From Planctomyces sp. SH-PL62 (GTDB lineage Bacteria; Planctomycetota; Planctomycetia; Planctomycetales; Planctomycetaceae), in assembly GCA_945905295.1 (NCBI GenBank), contig CAMDPX010000033.1, positions 1 through 45,097 on the forward strand: a stretch of 45,097 nucleotides of DNA. The letters run 5' to 3'. Below the pieces are notes generated by a model, which saw only the letters and a program-made list of their open reading frames with translations, ran no database searches and was not told the origin of the DNA. The position numbers were made by a program, and so were the translations under genes. Each line of letters opens with the position of its first letter. Position 1 is the stretch's first letter. Positions 8,023-16,214 of this stretch are shown here, one piece after another.

Positions 8023-10065
8023 ATGATGAAATCTGCTTCGCTGATGTTGCTCCTGCTGTCGTGCTTTGCGAGCACATCGGCTTTCGCCTGGCAGGCACCG
8101 ACACGCGAGTTGGAAGAGGCCGAAGAGCAGGCTTTCAAGCGAGCCGTGTCGCAGGTGGCTCCGTCGCTCGTGCGGATCGAGACCGTCGGTGGGTTGGATC
8201 AGGTGCAGAACTTTTTGCTGGGCAACGGGCCGACGACGGGGTTGGTGTTGTCGGCCGATGGGTATGTGATTTCCAGTTCGTTCAATTTTCTGTCGAAGCC
8301 GGCGTCGATCTTGGTGACGACGACCGATGGGCGGCGAATGACGGCGAAAGTCATCGCGAATGATACGGTCCGAAGTCTGACTCTGTTAAAGGTCGAGGCC
8401 GACGGATTGGTGCCGGCGCGCGCGGCGGTGAAGGAGTCGATCAAAGTCGGGCAGTGGGCGATCGCGGTGGGGCGGGCGCTCGATGCGAATGCTCCGAATG
8501 TTTCTGTCGGAATCGTCAGCGCGTTGAATCGAGTTTGGGGCAAAGCGATTCAGACCGACGCGAAAGTCTCGCCGGTGAATTACGGCGGCGTGTTGGTCGA
8601 TGTCGATGGCACGGTGCTTGGTGTGCTGGTGCCGCTGTCTCCGCAGGACAATTCGACGGTGGCGGGGGTTGAGTGGTACGACTCCGGGATCGGCTTCGCG
8701 ATTCCGCTGACCGATGTGCTGGCGACGCTCGATCGGCTGAAGCAGGGGAAAGATCTGCGTGCGGGATTGGCGGGGTTTACGTTTTCGTCGACCGACATGT
8801 TTGGTGGCGACACGAAGATCGACCGCGTGCGTTACGACTCGCCGATGTACCGCGCGGGGTTCAAGGATGGCGATCAGATTCTGGAGTTGGATGGTCACAA
8901 GGTGACTCGGCCGGCGCAGGTGAAACATGTGCTCGGCAGCAAGATCGAAGGGGACAAGCTGGCGATTACGATCAAACGTGGTGCGGAGACGAAGCAGGCG
9001 GATCTGACGCTGGTTGGGGAGCTGCCGCCGTTTGAAGCGGGGTTTCTCGGAGTCTTGCCGACGCGTGAGAAGTTGGCGGGCGTTGCTGAGGGTGTCGGAG
9101 TGCGTTGGGTCTATCCCGATAGTCCGGCGGCGAAGATTGGACTCCAGCCGCGTGATCGGATCGTGAAGTTTCGCGATCAGGCGATTACCTCCGCGGCGCA
9201 GTTGATCGATCAAGTCAGCCGAGTTCGTCCGACAGAGAAGGCGTCCGTTGTTGTGCGACGTGATGGCAAGGAAGAAACGCTTGAGGCGACGCTCGCCGGA
9301 TACCCGGCCGATCTGCCGAAAGAGTTGCCAACGTCTCCGATTGAAGCGGCTGCCGAAGGGGAAGTGAAGAAAGCGGTCGAGAAGCCGGACGGCAAAGTCG
9401 AAGCGGAGGGGGATAAGAAAGCGGAAGGCTCCGACAAGCCGCGCACCGGTCGCTTCGGTGAGGAAGTTGCCGACAGCAAGAACGCTTGGTGGGCGTTCGT
9501 GCCGGAGAGTTACAACCCGGCGTATGGATATTCGCTGCTGGCCTGGCTGCATCCGCCGGGGGACACGTTGGAGGCGACGGTCTACGACTCGTGGAAGCTC
9601 GAGGCGGAACGTCGCGGCATCATTCTGTTGGGCTTGAAAGCGGCGAACGTCGGTGCGGGTTGGCAAGCGAACGAGGCGGAGTTCGTCCATGAAACGGTCG
9701 TCTCGTTTCAGAAGAAGTATTCGGTTGATGCCGGTCGAGTTGTCTTGCATGGCTACGATAAGAGCGGCCCGTTCGCCACGCATCTGGCGTTCAAGCATCG
9801 CGATGTCTTTCGCGGTTTGATTCTCGCCGCGTCGCTGATCACCGAGCGTCCGCCGGAGAACTTGCCGGAGTATCGGCTGCAATTCCAATTGATCTGCGGC
9901 TCGAAAGACCCGGCTCACGCCTTTCTCGACCGCAACGCCAATTCGCTGCGGGCGCTGAAGTACCCAGCCAATTTCACGAGCCTGCCCGATTTGGAACATC
10001 GGTATCCGAACGCCGACGGAGTCGACGCGATGGCTCGCTGGATCGACTCGCTGGATCGGCTGTAG
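8023..10065 (+). CDS. Exported two-PDZ HtrA-like pseudoprotease fused to a hydrolase-like domain
   Basis: A 680-residue protein with a clear signal peptide (cleavage after STSAFA, residue 22). GAGGTGA lies just before the start at 8023. A trypsin-fold domain (~35-240) has lost all three catalytic residues: F87 at the His position (YVISSSF), S118 at the Asp position (VRSLTLLKV) and Y187 at the Ser position (SPVNYGGVL). Two PDZ domains follow (~255-335 and ~345-430), then a Lys/Glu-rich linker (~430-490). The last ~190 residues resemble an alpha/beta hydrolase, but the nucleophile elbow reads GYDKSG rather than GxSxG, so that domain may also be inactive. A binding, scaffold or regulatory role beside the active protease upstream is likelier than catalysis. 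The stop codon TAG is part of an inverted repeat. Confidence 0.85.
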   Translation: MMKSASLMLLLLSCFASTSAFAWQAPTRELEEAEEQAFKRAVSQVAPSLVRIETVGGLDQVQNFLLGNGPTTGLVLSADGYVISSSFNFLSKPASILVTTTDGRRMTAKVIANDTVRSLTLLKVEADGLVPARAAVKESIKVGQWAIAVGRALDANAPNVSVGIVSALNRVWGKAIQTDAKVSPVNYGGVLVDVDGTVLGVLVPLSPQDNSTVAGVEWYDSGIGFAIPLTDVLATLDRLKQGKDLRAGLAGFTFSSTDMFGGDTKIDRVRYDSPMYRAGFKDGDQILELDGHKVTRPAQVKHVLGSKIEGDKLAITIKRGAETKQADLTLVGELPPFEAGFLGVLPTREKLAGVAEGVGVRWVYPDSPAAKIGLQPRDRIVKFRDQAITSAAQLIDQVSRVRPTEKASVVVRRDGKEETLEATLAGYPADLPKELPTSPIEAAAEGEVKKAVEKPDGKVEAEGDKKAEGSDKPRTGRFGEEVADSKNAWWAFVPESYNPAYGYSLLAWLHPPGDTLEATVYDSWKLEAERRGIILLGLKAANVGAGWQANEAEFVHETVVSFQKKYSVDAGRVVLHGYDKSGPFATHLAFKHRDVFRGLILAASLITERPPENLPEYRLQFQLICGSKDPAHAFLDRNANSLRALKYPANFTSLPDLEHRYPNADGVDAMARWIDSLDRL

Positions 10066-10159
10066 GTCAGCCTTTCCAGGCTGCCCCGATGGGCGGGCGA
10101 CGCTGTTTGACGAATGGAGTTTGCTGGAGCGTTTGGGTCAGCCTGGAAAGGCTGACCTA
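10063..10159. repeat. Perfect 21-bp inverted repeat overlapping a stop codon
   Basis: Arms 10063-10083 (TAGGTCAGCCTTTCCAGGCTG) and 10139-10159 are exact reverse complements with a 55-base loop. The first three bases of the left arm are the TAG stop of the upstream gene. The right arm ends one base before AAGGAGGAG, the ribosome site of the next gene. There is no T-tract, so it does not look like a classic intrinsic terminator. Confidence 0.85.
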
Positions 10160-10172
10160 CAAGGAGGAGACC

Positions 10173-11798
10173 ATGGCGACCGTAATGGAGCCGAAACCGG
10201 AGAACGCCGACCTTCCAGTGCTCGACTATTGGAAGTCGCTCAATCCTGAACCGCCGCCGGTACGCGGTCGCGAATTGCTGGCGGTGTCGTGGTTGGTGGT
10301 GCTCAGCGATTTGACGATCTATCGGGGGCAGGGCTTTGCCGGATATGCGTTGTTCTTCGTGGTGGCTCCGATCCTGTTGGCTTTGGGATCGCTCAGTGAG
10401 CAACGCCAGCGAGTTGGTTGGTTCATCGCGCTGCTGCAGTGGGCCTTGGCCGCGCGGTTGGTGTGGTGTGGTTCGAGCCTTGCGGTGTGGTGCGGATTCG
10501 CGGGGGTGGTTGCGTTCGCGATGACATTGGTGAATCGGACTCCGTATGCGATGGCGGTGCTGGCGTTCGCGGGGCAGACGGTGGCGGCAGGGGCTCGCGG
10601 GCTGGGGCATTATGGTCGCTCGGCACACGGTGACTTGCGGCCGCTCAAACATGCGTCGGCAATGTCGGTGTTGATGCCGTTGGCGGCATTCGGCTTGTTC
10701 GGATCGCTGTTCGTGCTGGCGAATCCGGATTTGGTCTCGTCGTTCTCGCATCGGTTTGGGTATTGGCTGTCGGTGATCAACGATTGGTTGATTCACTTCT
10801 CGTTCTTGGAGGTCGCGTTCTGGGTTGCGGCCGCGTGGTTCTTTGTCGGCTTGCTGCGGCCGACTCCCGCCGAGCCTGTTGTGGAACCGCTCGCGCCCAA
10901 TCAGGTGCCGGATGCGACGACGTCTTCCTCAGCTCCGTTGTATTTCGCGTATCGCAATACGCTGTTGACCGTGATTGGTCTGTTCGCCGCGTATTTGATC
11001 TTCGAGTTTCAGTCGCTCTGGTTGCGCGAGTTTCCGAAGGGCTTTCATTATTCCGGATACGCTCACGAGGGAGCAGCTTGGCTGACGTTCGCACTCGGAC
11101 TGGCGACGGTGATGCTGTCGCTGATCTTTCGTGGGGACGTCTTGAACGACGAGCGGCTGCCGAAACTGAAACGGCTGGCGTGGATTTGGTCGGGGCTGAA
11201 TCTGTTGCTGGCGATCGCGGTCTATCACCGATTGTGCATCTACATCGGGTTCAATGGCATGACGCGAATGCGAATGGTCGGCTTCTACGGCATGACGGCG
11301 GTTGTCGTCGGCTTTGGGTTGGCGGTGTGGAAGATCGTTCGGCAGCGAGATTTCGTGTGGCTGTTTCGTGCCGACCTGTGGGCTTTGGCGGCGGCTTTCT
11401 ATTTGTACGCGCTGACTCCCGTGGACTTGATCGTGATGCGATACAACGTGTCGCGCATCCTGGCGGGCGATCCGGCTCCGTCGGTGCAGATCAGCGTGCA
11501 TCCGATCGATGCCGAAGGCGTTCGCGAATTGTTTCCGCTCATGGAGTGCCGGGATGAAACCATTCGCGAAGGAGTGAAGGCGCTGCTGGCTCAACGCGAG
11601 AGCACGATGGCGGCCGAGGATCAGCGGAAGGGAAATGCGTTCTCGAACTGGGAGCAACTCACGGCGATTCAATTCGCGGAAGAGGCGTTGCTTCGCGAAT
11701 TGAACAACGACCGCGATCGAATGAAGCCGTACTCTGGTCCCGTCAAACGTGAGGAAGCGTGGGAGCGGTTTCGGAAGTATGCCTATCAGTGGTATTGA
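10173..11798 (+). CDS. DUF4153/DUF4173-type polytopic membrane protein
   Basis: A 541-residue integral membrane protein with roughly ten or more hydrophobic helices, for example around LLAVSWLVVLSDL, LFFVVAPILLALG, AMSVLMPLAAFGLFGSLFVL and LLTVIGLFAAYLIF. The layout, with a central YFAYRNTLL loop and an ALTPVDLIVMRYN segment before a soluble C-terminal tail of ~100 residues, fits the DUF4153/DUF4173 families, whose function is unknown. The start at 10173 is set by a strong AAGGAGGAG about 5 nt upstream; longer in-frame starts run through the inverted repeat. It follows the HtrA-like trio on the same strand, but the repeat-filled gap leaves cotranscription uncertain. Confidence 0.8.
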   Translation: MATVMEPKPENADLPVLDYWKSLNPEPPPVRGRELLAVSWLVVLSDLTIYRGQGFAGYALFFVVAPILLALGSLSEQRQRVGWFIALLQWALAARLVWCGSSLAVWCGFAGVVAFAMTLVNRTPYAMAVLAFAGQTVAAGARGLGHYGRSAHGDLRPLKHASAMSVLMPLAAFGLFGSLFVLANPDLVSSFSHRFGYWLSVINDWLIHFSFLEVAFWVAAAWFFVGLLRPTPAEPVVEPLAPNQVPDATTSSSAPLYFAYRNTLLTVIGLFAAYLIFEFQSLWLREFPKGFHYSGYAHEGAAWLTFALGLATVMLSLIFRGDVLNDERLPKLKRLAWIWSGLNLLLAIAVYHRLCIYIGFNGMTRMRMVGFYGMTAVVVGFGLAVWKIVRQRDFVWLFRADLWALAAAFYLYALTPVDLIVMRYNVSRILAGDPAPSVQISVHPIDAEGVRELFPLMECRDETIREGVKALLAQRESTMAAEDQRKGNAFSNWEQLTAIQFAEEALLRELNNDRDRMKPYSGPVKREEAWERFRKYAYQWY

Positions 11799-11882
11799 GT
11801 CAGTTGCCGTCGAGCGGCTTCAACCCGATAAATCGGGTCACTACGAGCGCGATGCTCGATGTTCTTGATATCGGCGAGGGCT

Positions 11883-11904
11883 GGTTGGGCAGGAGTGCCC
11901 AACC
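11883..11904. repeat. Short GGTTGGGCA hairpin before the halogenase-like gene
   Basis: GGTTGGGCA (11883-11891) and TGCCCAACC (11896-11904) form a perfect 9-bp stem with a 4-base loop. It lies about 7 nt before the ribosome site AGAAGAGG of the next gene, so it could affect translation if transcribed, or simply be a repeat. Confidence 0.65.
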
Positions 11905-11921
11905 TATGGAGAAGAGGCAAC

Positions 11922-13238
11922 ATGGTAAGTGTTCGGGAAACTGATGTGGTTGTGATTGGCGGCGGGCCTGCGGGTTCGACGGCTTCGACGTTGATCGCTC
12001 AGAAGGGGCATCGCGTGTTGCTCTATGAACGCGAGAAGTTTCCTCGGTTTCACATCGGCGAGTCGTTGATTCCGGAGACGTATTGGGTACTCGAGCGGCT
12101 CAACATGCTGCCGAAGATGCGGGCCAGCCGGTTCGTGCATAAGCACAGCGTGCAGTTCGTGAACGCGGCGGGGAAGCTGTCGGCTCCGTTTTACTTTTGG
12201 GACAACAAGCCGCATGAGTGCTCGCAGACTTGGCAGGTGGTCCGCAGCGAGTTCGATTTGATGATGCTCAACAACGCTCGCGAGCATGGCGTCGAAGCTC
12301 ATGAAGGGGTGCGAGTGCTCGATGTGATCTTCGAGGGAGACCGCGCGGTCGGTGTGAGGATTCAAGAGGCGAATGGGACTCAGTGCGAGGTCCGGGCGAA
12401 GGTCGTCGTCGATGCCAGCGGGCAGAGCGGGCTGTTGCAGAACAAGTTCAAACTGCGAGTCTGGGATCCGGTGCTCAACAAGGGCGCGATCTGGACGTAC
12501 TGGGAAGGAGCCTATCGCGACGTTGGCCGCGACGAAGGGGCGACGATCGTCATTCAAACTCCGAACAAGCTGGGTTGGTTTTGGAACATCCCGCTGCACG
12601 ACAACCGGCTTAGCTTGGGAGTCGTCGGGCCATTCGACTACCTCTTCAAGGGGCGTGGGACTCACGAGCAGACGTATCACGAAGAAGTCGAGAAGTGCCC
12701 GGCGGTGGTGAAACGGCTGGCCAATGCGAAACGAGTGACCGGCTACTTCGCGACAAAGGATTATTCGTATCGCTCGACGCAGGCCGCTGGCGACGGGTGG
12801 GTGACGATCGGCGATGCATTCGGATTTCTTGATCCTCTGTATTCATCAGGTGTATTGCTCGCTTTGAAGTCCGGTGAGATGGCGGCGGATGCGATCGTCG
12901 AGGGACTGCAATCGGGCGATGTATCGGCTAAGCAACTCGGCAAATGGTCGACGGTGCTCAATCAGGGCATCGACCGGATGCGGCGGTTGGTCTGCGAGTA
13001 CTACGACGGCTTCAGCTTCGGCAACTTCGTGAAGAACTATCCGCACTTGAAAGGCAAAGTCACCGACTTGCTGATCGGCGACCTGTTCACGGACAAAGTC
13101 GATGTGGTTTGGGAGCCGATGGAGTCGCTGTACGGCGAGGGCAAGCACACTCCGAACGCCTGGGATGCTGGAACGCCGGCCGAAGTCGCGGCGACGAAGG
13201 TCAATGAACTCTTCTTGCCGGAAGGGCCGCGACCGTGA
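11922..13238 (+). CDS. FAD-dependent oxidoreductase, flavin halogenase-like
   Basis: A 438-residue flavoprotein. The N-terminal Rossmann motif VIGGGPAGSTAS (11-22) binds FAD, FPRFHIGESLIP (40-51) is typical of the tryptophan-halogenase / geranylgeranyl-reductase superfamily, and DASGQSG (164-170) and GDAFGFLDPLYSSG near 310 complete the fold. GWFWNIP at 218-224 matches the GWxWxIP signature of flavin-dependent halogenases. A lysine at 74 (HKHSVQFV) is in the region where halogenases carry their essential Lys. Chlorination or bromination of an unknown substrate is therefore possible, but hydroxylase- or reductase-like members also exist. The start at 11922 is set by AGAAGAGG upstream. No biosynthetic cluster surrounds it. 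Confidence 0.82.
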   Translation: MVSVRETDVVVIGGGPAGSTASTLIAQKGHRVLLYEREKFPRFHIGESLIPETYWVLERLNMLPKMRASRFVHKHSVQFVNAAGKLSAPFYFWDNKPHECSQTWQVVRSEFDLMMLNNAREHGVEAHEGVRVLDVIFEGDRAVGVRIQEANGTQCEVRAKVVVDASGQSGLLQNKFKLRVWDPVLNKGAIWTYWEGAYRDVGRDEGATIVIQTPNKLGWFWNIPLHDNRLSLGVVGPFDYLFKGRGTHEQTYHEEVEKCPAVVKRLANAKRVTGYFATKDYSYRSTQAAGDGWVTIGDAFGFLDPLYSSGVLLALKSGEMAADAIVEGLQSGDVSAKQLGKWSTVLNQGIDRMRRLVCEYYDGFSFGNFVKNYPHLKGKVTDLLIGDLFTDKVDVVWEPMESLYGEGKHTPNAWDAGTPAEVAATKVNELFLPEGPRP

Positions 13239-13262
13239 CCCAATGTTGGCGATCAAGTCAAA

Positions 13263-13369
13263 GCTGACAGAAAAATGGGGACAGAAATAACGATGCCGCA
13301 TTTGTTCGTCCGCGTCCGATCGCACAAGGAATGAGTCCGGTTTATTTCTGTCCCCATTTTTCTGTCAGC
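13263..13369. repeat. Perfect 27-bp inverted repeat, ATGGGGACAG family
   Basis: Arms 13263-13289 (GCTGACAGAAAAATGGGGAC...) and 13343-13369 are exact reverse complements around a 53-base spacer. The ATGGGGACAGAAAT core resembles repeats often seen beside REP-associated (IS200-like) transposases; this is a recollection, not a search. It fills the gap between the halogenase-like and aminopeptidase genes. Confidence 0.88.
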
Positions 13370-13416
13370 GCATGGAAACCGGTGAGTGTCAGCAGAATTA
13401 GATGATAGGAAATGAA

Positions 13417-14520
13417 ATGTCGCTCCAATGCTACCAAGCTCGACAAGCCAAATTGTTATCGCTGATCCGCGAAGCCGAGGTCGATGCACTGCTCGTCACC
13501 GGAGTTTCGAATGTTCGTTACCTCACGGGATTCACTGGCGACAGCAGCGCCTTGTTGATTGGGCCGAGCGTGCGAGTGTTGATCTCGGATAGCCGGTATC
13601 AGACGCAAATCGTTGAAGAGTGCCCGGGGCTGGAGGCCGACATTCGGACGCAGAAGACGAAGCCGCATGACCAGTTGGCGGCTGTCGTGGCGAAGGCTCG
13701 GCCGCGGAAACTGGCGATTGAGTCGCACATTTTGACGATGCACGAACTCGGCAAGGTGAAAGAGGCGATCGAGAAGACCGATGCCGGGAAATCGCTCGAG
13801 TTCAAACCACTGGCCGAGACCGTTGAGAAGTTGAGGCAGATCAAAGACGACTATGAGCTCGCCGAGACGCGACAGGCCATCCGCATCGCCGAACGGGCGT
13901 TCGTGGCGATGAAGGCGACGCTCACCGACGAATTGACCGAACGACAGGTCGCTCACGAGTTGGAGCACACGATGCGGCGGCTCGGAGCGGACCGCTCCGC
14001 GTTCGAGCCGATCGTTGCCGTCGGCGACCGTTCGGCGTTGCCACATTACCGATCCGCCGAGCGACGAATTGGTGAAGCAACCTTCCTGCTGGTGGACTGG
14101 GGAGCGGCTCTTCCCAGTGGCTATCGCAGTGACTTGACCCGTGTTTTAGCCACCGGTACCGTCCCCATCCAACTTCAGGAACTTCATGGAGTTGTGCTCA
14201 AAGCTCAGCTTGCCGGCATCGCCGCGATCCGCCCCGGAGCCAAGCTCAAGGATGTGGACTCGGCCGCCCGCAGGGTGATCGAAGAGGCTGGCTTCGGCGA
14301 CTTCTTCGGACACGGGTTAGGGCACGGCATCGGCCTGCATATCCACGAGGAACCCCGGATGAACAGCGTCGCCGAAGGCGAGCTGCACCCCGGCAACATC
14401 GTGACCGTCGAACCGGGGATTTATCTGCCGGGAGTCGGCGGCGTGCGGATCGAAGACGACGTGCTCGTCACGCCGGACGGACATGAAGTTCTGTCATCGT
14501 TACCGAAAGACCTTGCTTAA
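13417..14520 (+). CDS. pepP: M24 family Xaa-Pro aminopeptidase
   Basis: A 367-residue cytosolic metallopeptidase of the pita-bread fold that removes N-terminal residues preceding proline. An N-terminal creatinase-like domain (~1-140, with VRYLTGFTGDSS) precedes the catalytic domain. The five metal ligands are visible: D227 (LVDWGA), D239 (YRSDLTR), H303 (GHGLGHGIGLH), E332 (VEPGIYLPG) and E346 (GGVRIEDD). The start at 13417 (MSLQCYQ) is preferred over 13402 because TAGGAAA lies at the right spacing. It precedes accB and accC, as aminopeptidase P genes do in other bacteria (the Bacillus yqhT-efp-accBC order). The symbol is a family-level label. Confidence 0.9.
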   Translation: MSLQCYQARQAKLLSLIREAEVDALLVTGVSNVRYLTGFTGDSSALLIGPSVRVLISDSRYQTQIVEECPGLEADIRTQKTKPHDQLAAVVAKARPRKLAIESHILTMHELGKVKEAIEKTDAGKSLEFKPLAETVEKLRQIKDDYELAETRQAIRIAERAFVAMKATLTDELTERQVAHELEHTMRRLGADRSAFEPIVAVGDRSALPHYRSAERRIGEATFLLVDWGAALPSGYRSDLTRVLATGTVPIQLQELHGVVLKAQLAGIAAIRPGAKLKDVDSAARRVIEEAGFGDFFGHGLGHGIGLHIHEEPRMNSVAEGELHPGNIVTVEPGIYLPGVGGVRIEDDVLVTPDGHEVLSSLPKDLA

Positions 14521-14521
14521 A

Positions 14522-14652
14522 TTTGGAGTGCGGTGATTCATCACCGCTTTGGATTGCGGCAGAGCCGCTTTCCGTCCGAGTTCGACTGACACGACAAAAA
14601 CAAAAGCGGCTCCACCGCAAAGGAAAGCGACGATGAATCGCCGCACTCCAAA
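14522..14652. repeat. TTTGGAGTGCGG inverted repeat upstream of accB
   Basis: Arms 14522-14542 and 14632-14652 are reverse complements at 20 of 21 bases. Inner sequences (GCGGCAGAGCCGCTTT and AAAGCGGCTCCACCGC) extend the pairing to ~45 bp per arm. A third, isolated arm of the same family is at 16174-16207 just before accC, so this is a dispersed family. Confidence 0.85.
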
Positions 14653-14682
14653 ATTATGATCAAACCACGAGGCAAACCGCGT

Positions 14683-15195
14683 ATGGCTGACAAATCCCCA
14701 TCGACGGGTTCGTTCGATCTCGACCGGGTTCGCGAACTCATCGAGATGATGGAAACACACGGCGTCACCGAAGTGAACCTTCGCAAAGCCGACGAACGCT
14801 GGGTGCTCCGGCGCGGCCCGGCCGAGGTCATCAACATGATGGCTCCCGGCGGTTATGCCCCGCCGCCGAATTACGCTCCGGCTCCGCAGGCTCATCACGC
14901 GCCCGCGCCGCAGGCGGCGGCTCCGAGTACACCGGCGGCAGCCCCGGCTGCGGTGGACGGCCCGGTGATCAAAAGCCCGACGGTCGGGACGTTCTACGCG
15001 GCGCCATCGCCCGGCGAAGCGACTTTCGTGAAAGTCGGTTCGGTCGTGAAGTCCGACACGGTCGTGTGCGTGATCGAGGCAATGAAAGTCTTCAACCAAA
15101 TCCCCGCCGAGATCTCCGGCACGATTACCGAAGTCCTGGTCAACAACGGCGACGCCGTCGAGTACGGACAGCCATTGTTCCGCGTGAAACCTTGA
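14683..15195 (+). CDS. accB: Biotin carboxyl carrier protein of acetyl-CoA carboxylase
   Basis: A 170-residue BCCP that carries biotin between the carboxylase and transferase half-reactions of malonyl-CoA synthesis. The N-terminal ~50 residues ([20 protein letters not shown]) match the BCCP helical region. A Pro/Ala-rich flexible linker spans ~55-92. The C-terminal biotinyl domain (~93-170) includes [13 protein letters not shown] and the biotinylation site EAMKVFN with K135; the common form is EAMKMMN or EAMKLMN. The start at 14683 (MADKSPS) is chosen since CGAGG lies upstream and the alternative ATG at 14656 has no ribosome site. accC follows after an intervening DUF4058 gene. Confidence 0.93.
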   Translation: MADKSPSTGSFDLDRVRELIEMMETHGVTEVNLRKADERWVLRRGPAEVINMMAPGGYAPPPNYAPAPQAHHAPAPQAAAPSTPAAAPAAVDGPVIKSPTVGTFYAAPSPGEATFVKVGSVVKSDTVVCVIEAMKVFNQIPAEISGTITEVLVNNGDAVEYGQPLFRVKP

Positions 15196-15212
15196 GGTCG
15201 TCGTTTGGGAGT

Positions 15213-15360
15213 AATGACGAATGACGAAGTACCCAATGACGAAGGAAGCACGAATGACGAAGCCCGAATGCTGAAAGCTGATTCAACGTCTCCATCGTGA
15301 TTCATTCGTCATTCGAACTTAGTCATTCTTTCGTCAATGGGTATTTCGTCATTCGTCATT
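15213..15360. repeat. AATGACGAATGACGAA inverted repeat
   Basis: Arms 15213-15243 and 15330-15360 pair at 29 of 31 bases; inside them further AATGACGAA / TTCGTCATT units continue the stem. It is built from a short iterated unit, unlike the other palindromes here. It separates accB from the DUF4058 gene and ends ~10 nt before that gene's GGAGG. Confidence 0.85.
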
Positions 15361-15381
15361 GAAGTTTGTGGAGGTCCAATA

Positions 15382-16161
15382 ATGCCCAATCCATTTCCCG
15401 GCATGGACCCGTATCTTGAAGGGCCGAAGTGGTCCACGGTGCATTTCGATCTGATTGGGCAGATTGCTTGGCAGCTTGCCCCGAAGATTCAGCCGAAGTA
15501 CCGCGCCTTCACGAATTCACAGGTGATCTTGGCATCGCTCGATCCACTGGAGATTCCGCGAGTGCGACTGCGATTGCCGGATGTGGGCATCTATGACAAA
15601 GGAGTTGCCACGGCGACGGGACCAACCTCCACAGCGACAGCTCCACTCAAGCTCATGGCCGTGATGCCGGAACTGATCGAGCAGAAGATCTTGGAGATTC
15701 GCGAGTCCGAGTCCGACGCACTGGTCACGGCGATCGAGGTCTTGTCCCCCTCCAACAAGCGCGGCGATGGCTTGATCGAGTTTCAGCAGAAGCGACGCGA
15801 GTATTTGGCGGGACCGGCTCATTACCTTGAAATCGACCTGCTGCGCATTGGAAAACGATTTCCGATCGCGACGACCTTGCCGTCAGTTCCGTACTTCATC
15901 TTTCTGAGCCGAGCCGACCAGCGGCCCTGCGTGGATACTTGGCCGATCACGCTCGATCAACCTTTGCCCAAAGTTCCAGTACCGTTGCTCGACGGTGATC
16001 CCGATGTCGAACTCGATTTGCAGTCGGCTTGGAATTCAATCTTTGAGCACTACGGCTACGATCGACTCGCCGATCACACTGTCAATCCAACCGTTCCGCT
16101 CTCCTCCGAGCAGCAAGCGTGGGCGGACGAATTACTGCGTGCGGCGGGATTGAAAAACTGA
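15382..16161 (+). CDS. DUF4058 family protein
   Basis: A 259-residue cytosolic protein beginning MPNPFPGMDPYLEGPKW, the hallmark opening of DUF4058, and containing the conserved IEVLSPSNKRGDG (~116-128) and KRREYLAG (~134-141). The family is common and often multicopy in planctomycetes and cyanobacteria; its function is unknown. The E-x-x-S-P pattern is reminiscent of PD-(D/E)XK-like Uma2 proteins, but this is only a resemblance. The start at 15382 has GGAGG about 7 nt upstream. Its position between accB and accC, with repeats on both sides, suggests it arrived by insertion and is not part of lipid synthesis. Confidence 0.85.
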   Translation: MPNPFPGMDPYLEGPKWSTVHFDLIGQIAWQLAPKIQPKYRAFTNSQVILASLDPLEIPRVRLRLPDVGIYDKGVATATGPTSTATAPLKLMAVMPELIEQKILEIRESESDALVTAIEVLSPSNKRGDGLIEFQQKRREYLAGPAHYLEIDLLRIGKRFPIATTLPSVPYFIFLSRADQRPCVDTWPITLDQPLPKVPVPLLDGDPDVELDLQSAWNSIFEHYGYDRLADHTVNPTVPLSSEQQAWADELLRAAGLKN

Positions 16162-16173
16162 CGACTTGAAAAA

Positions 16174-16207
16174 ATCCAAAGCGGCGCTGACATGCCGCAC
16201 TCCAAAG
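16174..16207. repeat. Single arm of the TTTGGAGTGCGG repeat family
   Basis: ATCCAAAGCGGCG...GCCGCACTCCAAAG matches the reverse complement of the left arm at 14522-14555 with a few differences. It contains a small internal GCGGC/GCCGC stem. It ends inside the ribosome binding region (AAAGAGG) of accC. Confidence 0.65.
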
Positions 16208-16214
16208 AGGCAAC

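Noticed and set aside
8386-9999. 537-codon minus-strand frame over the third HtrA-like gene
   Set aside because: Arg-rich shadow of a gene with a signal peptide, PDZ motifs and a ribosome site on the plus strand.
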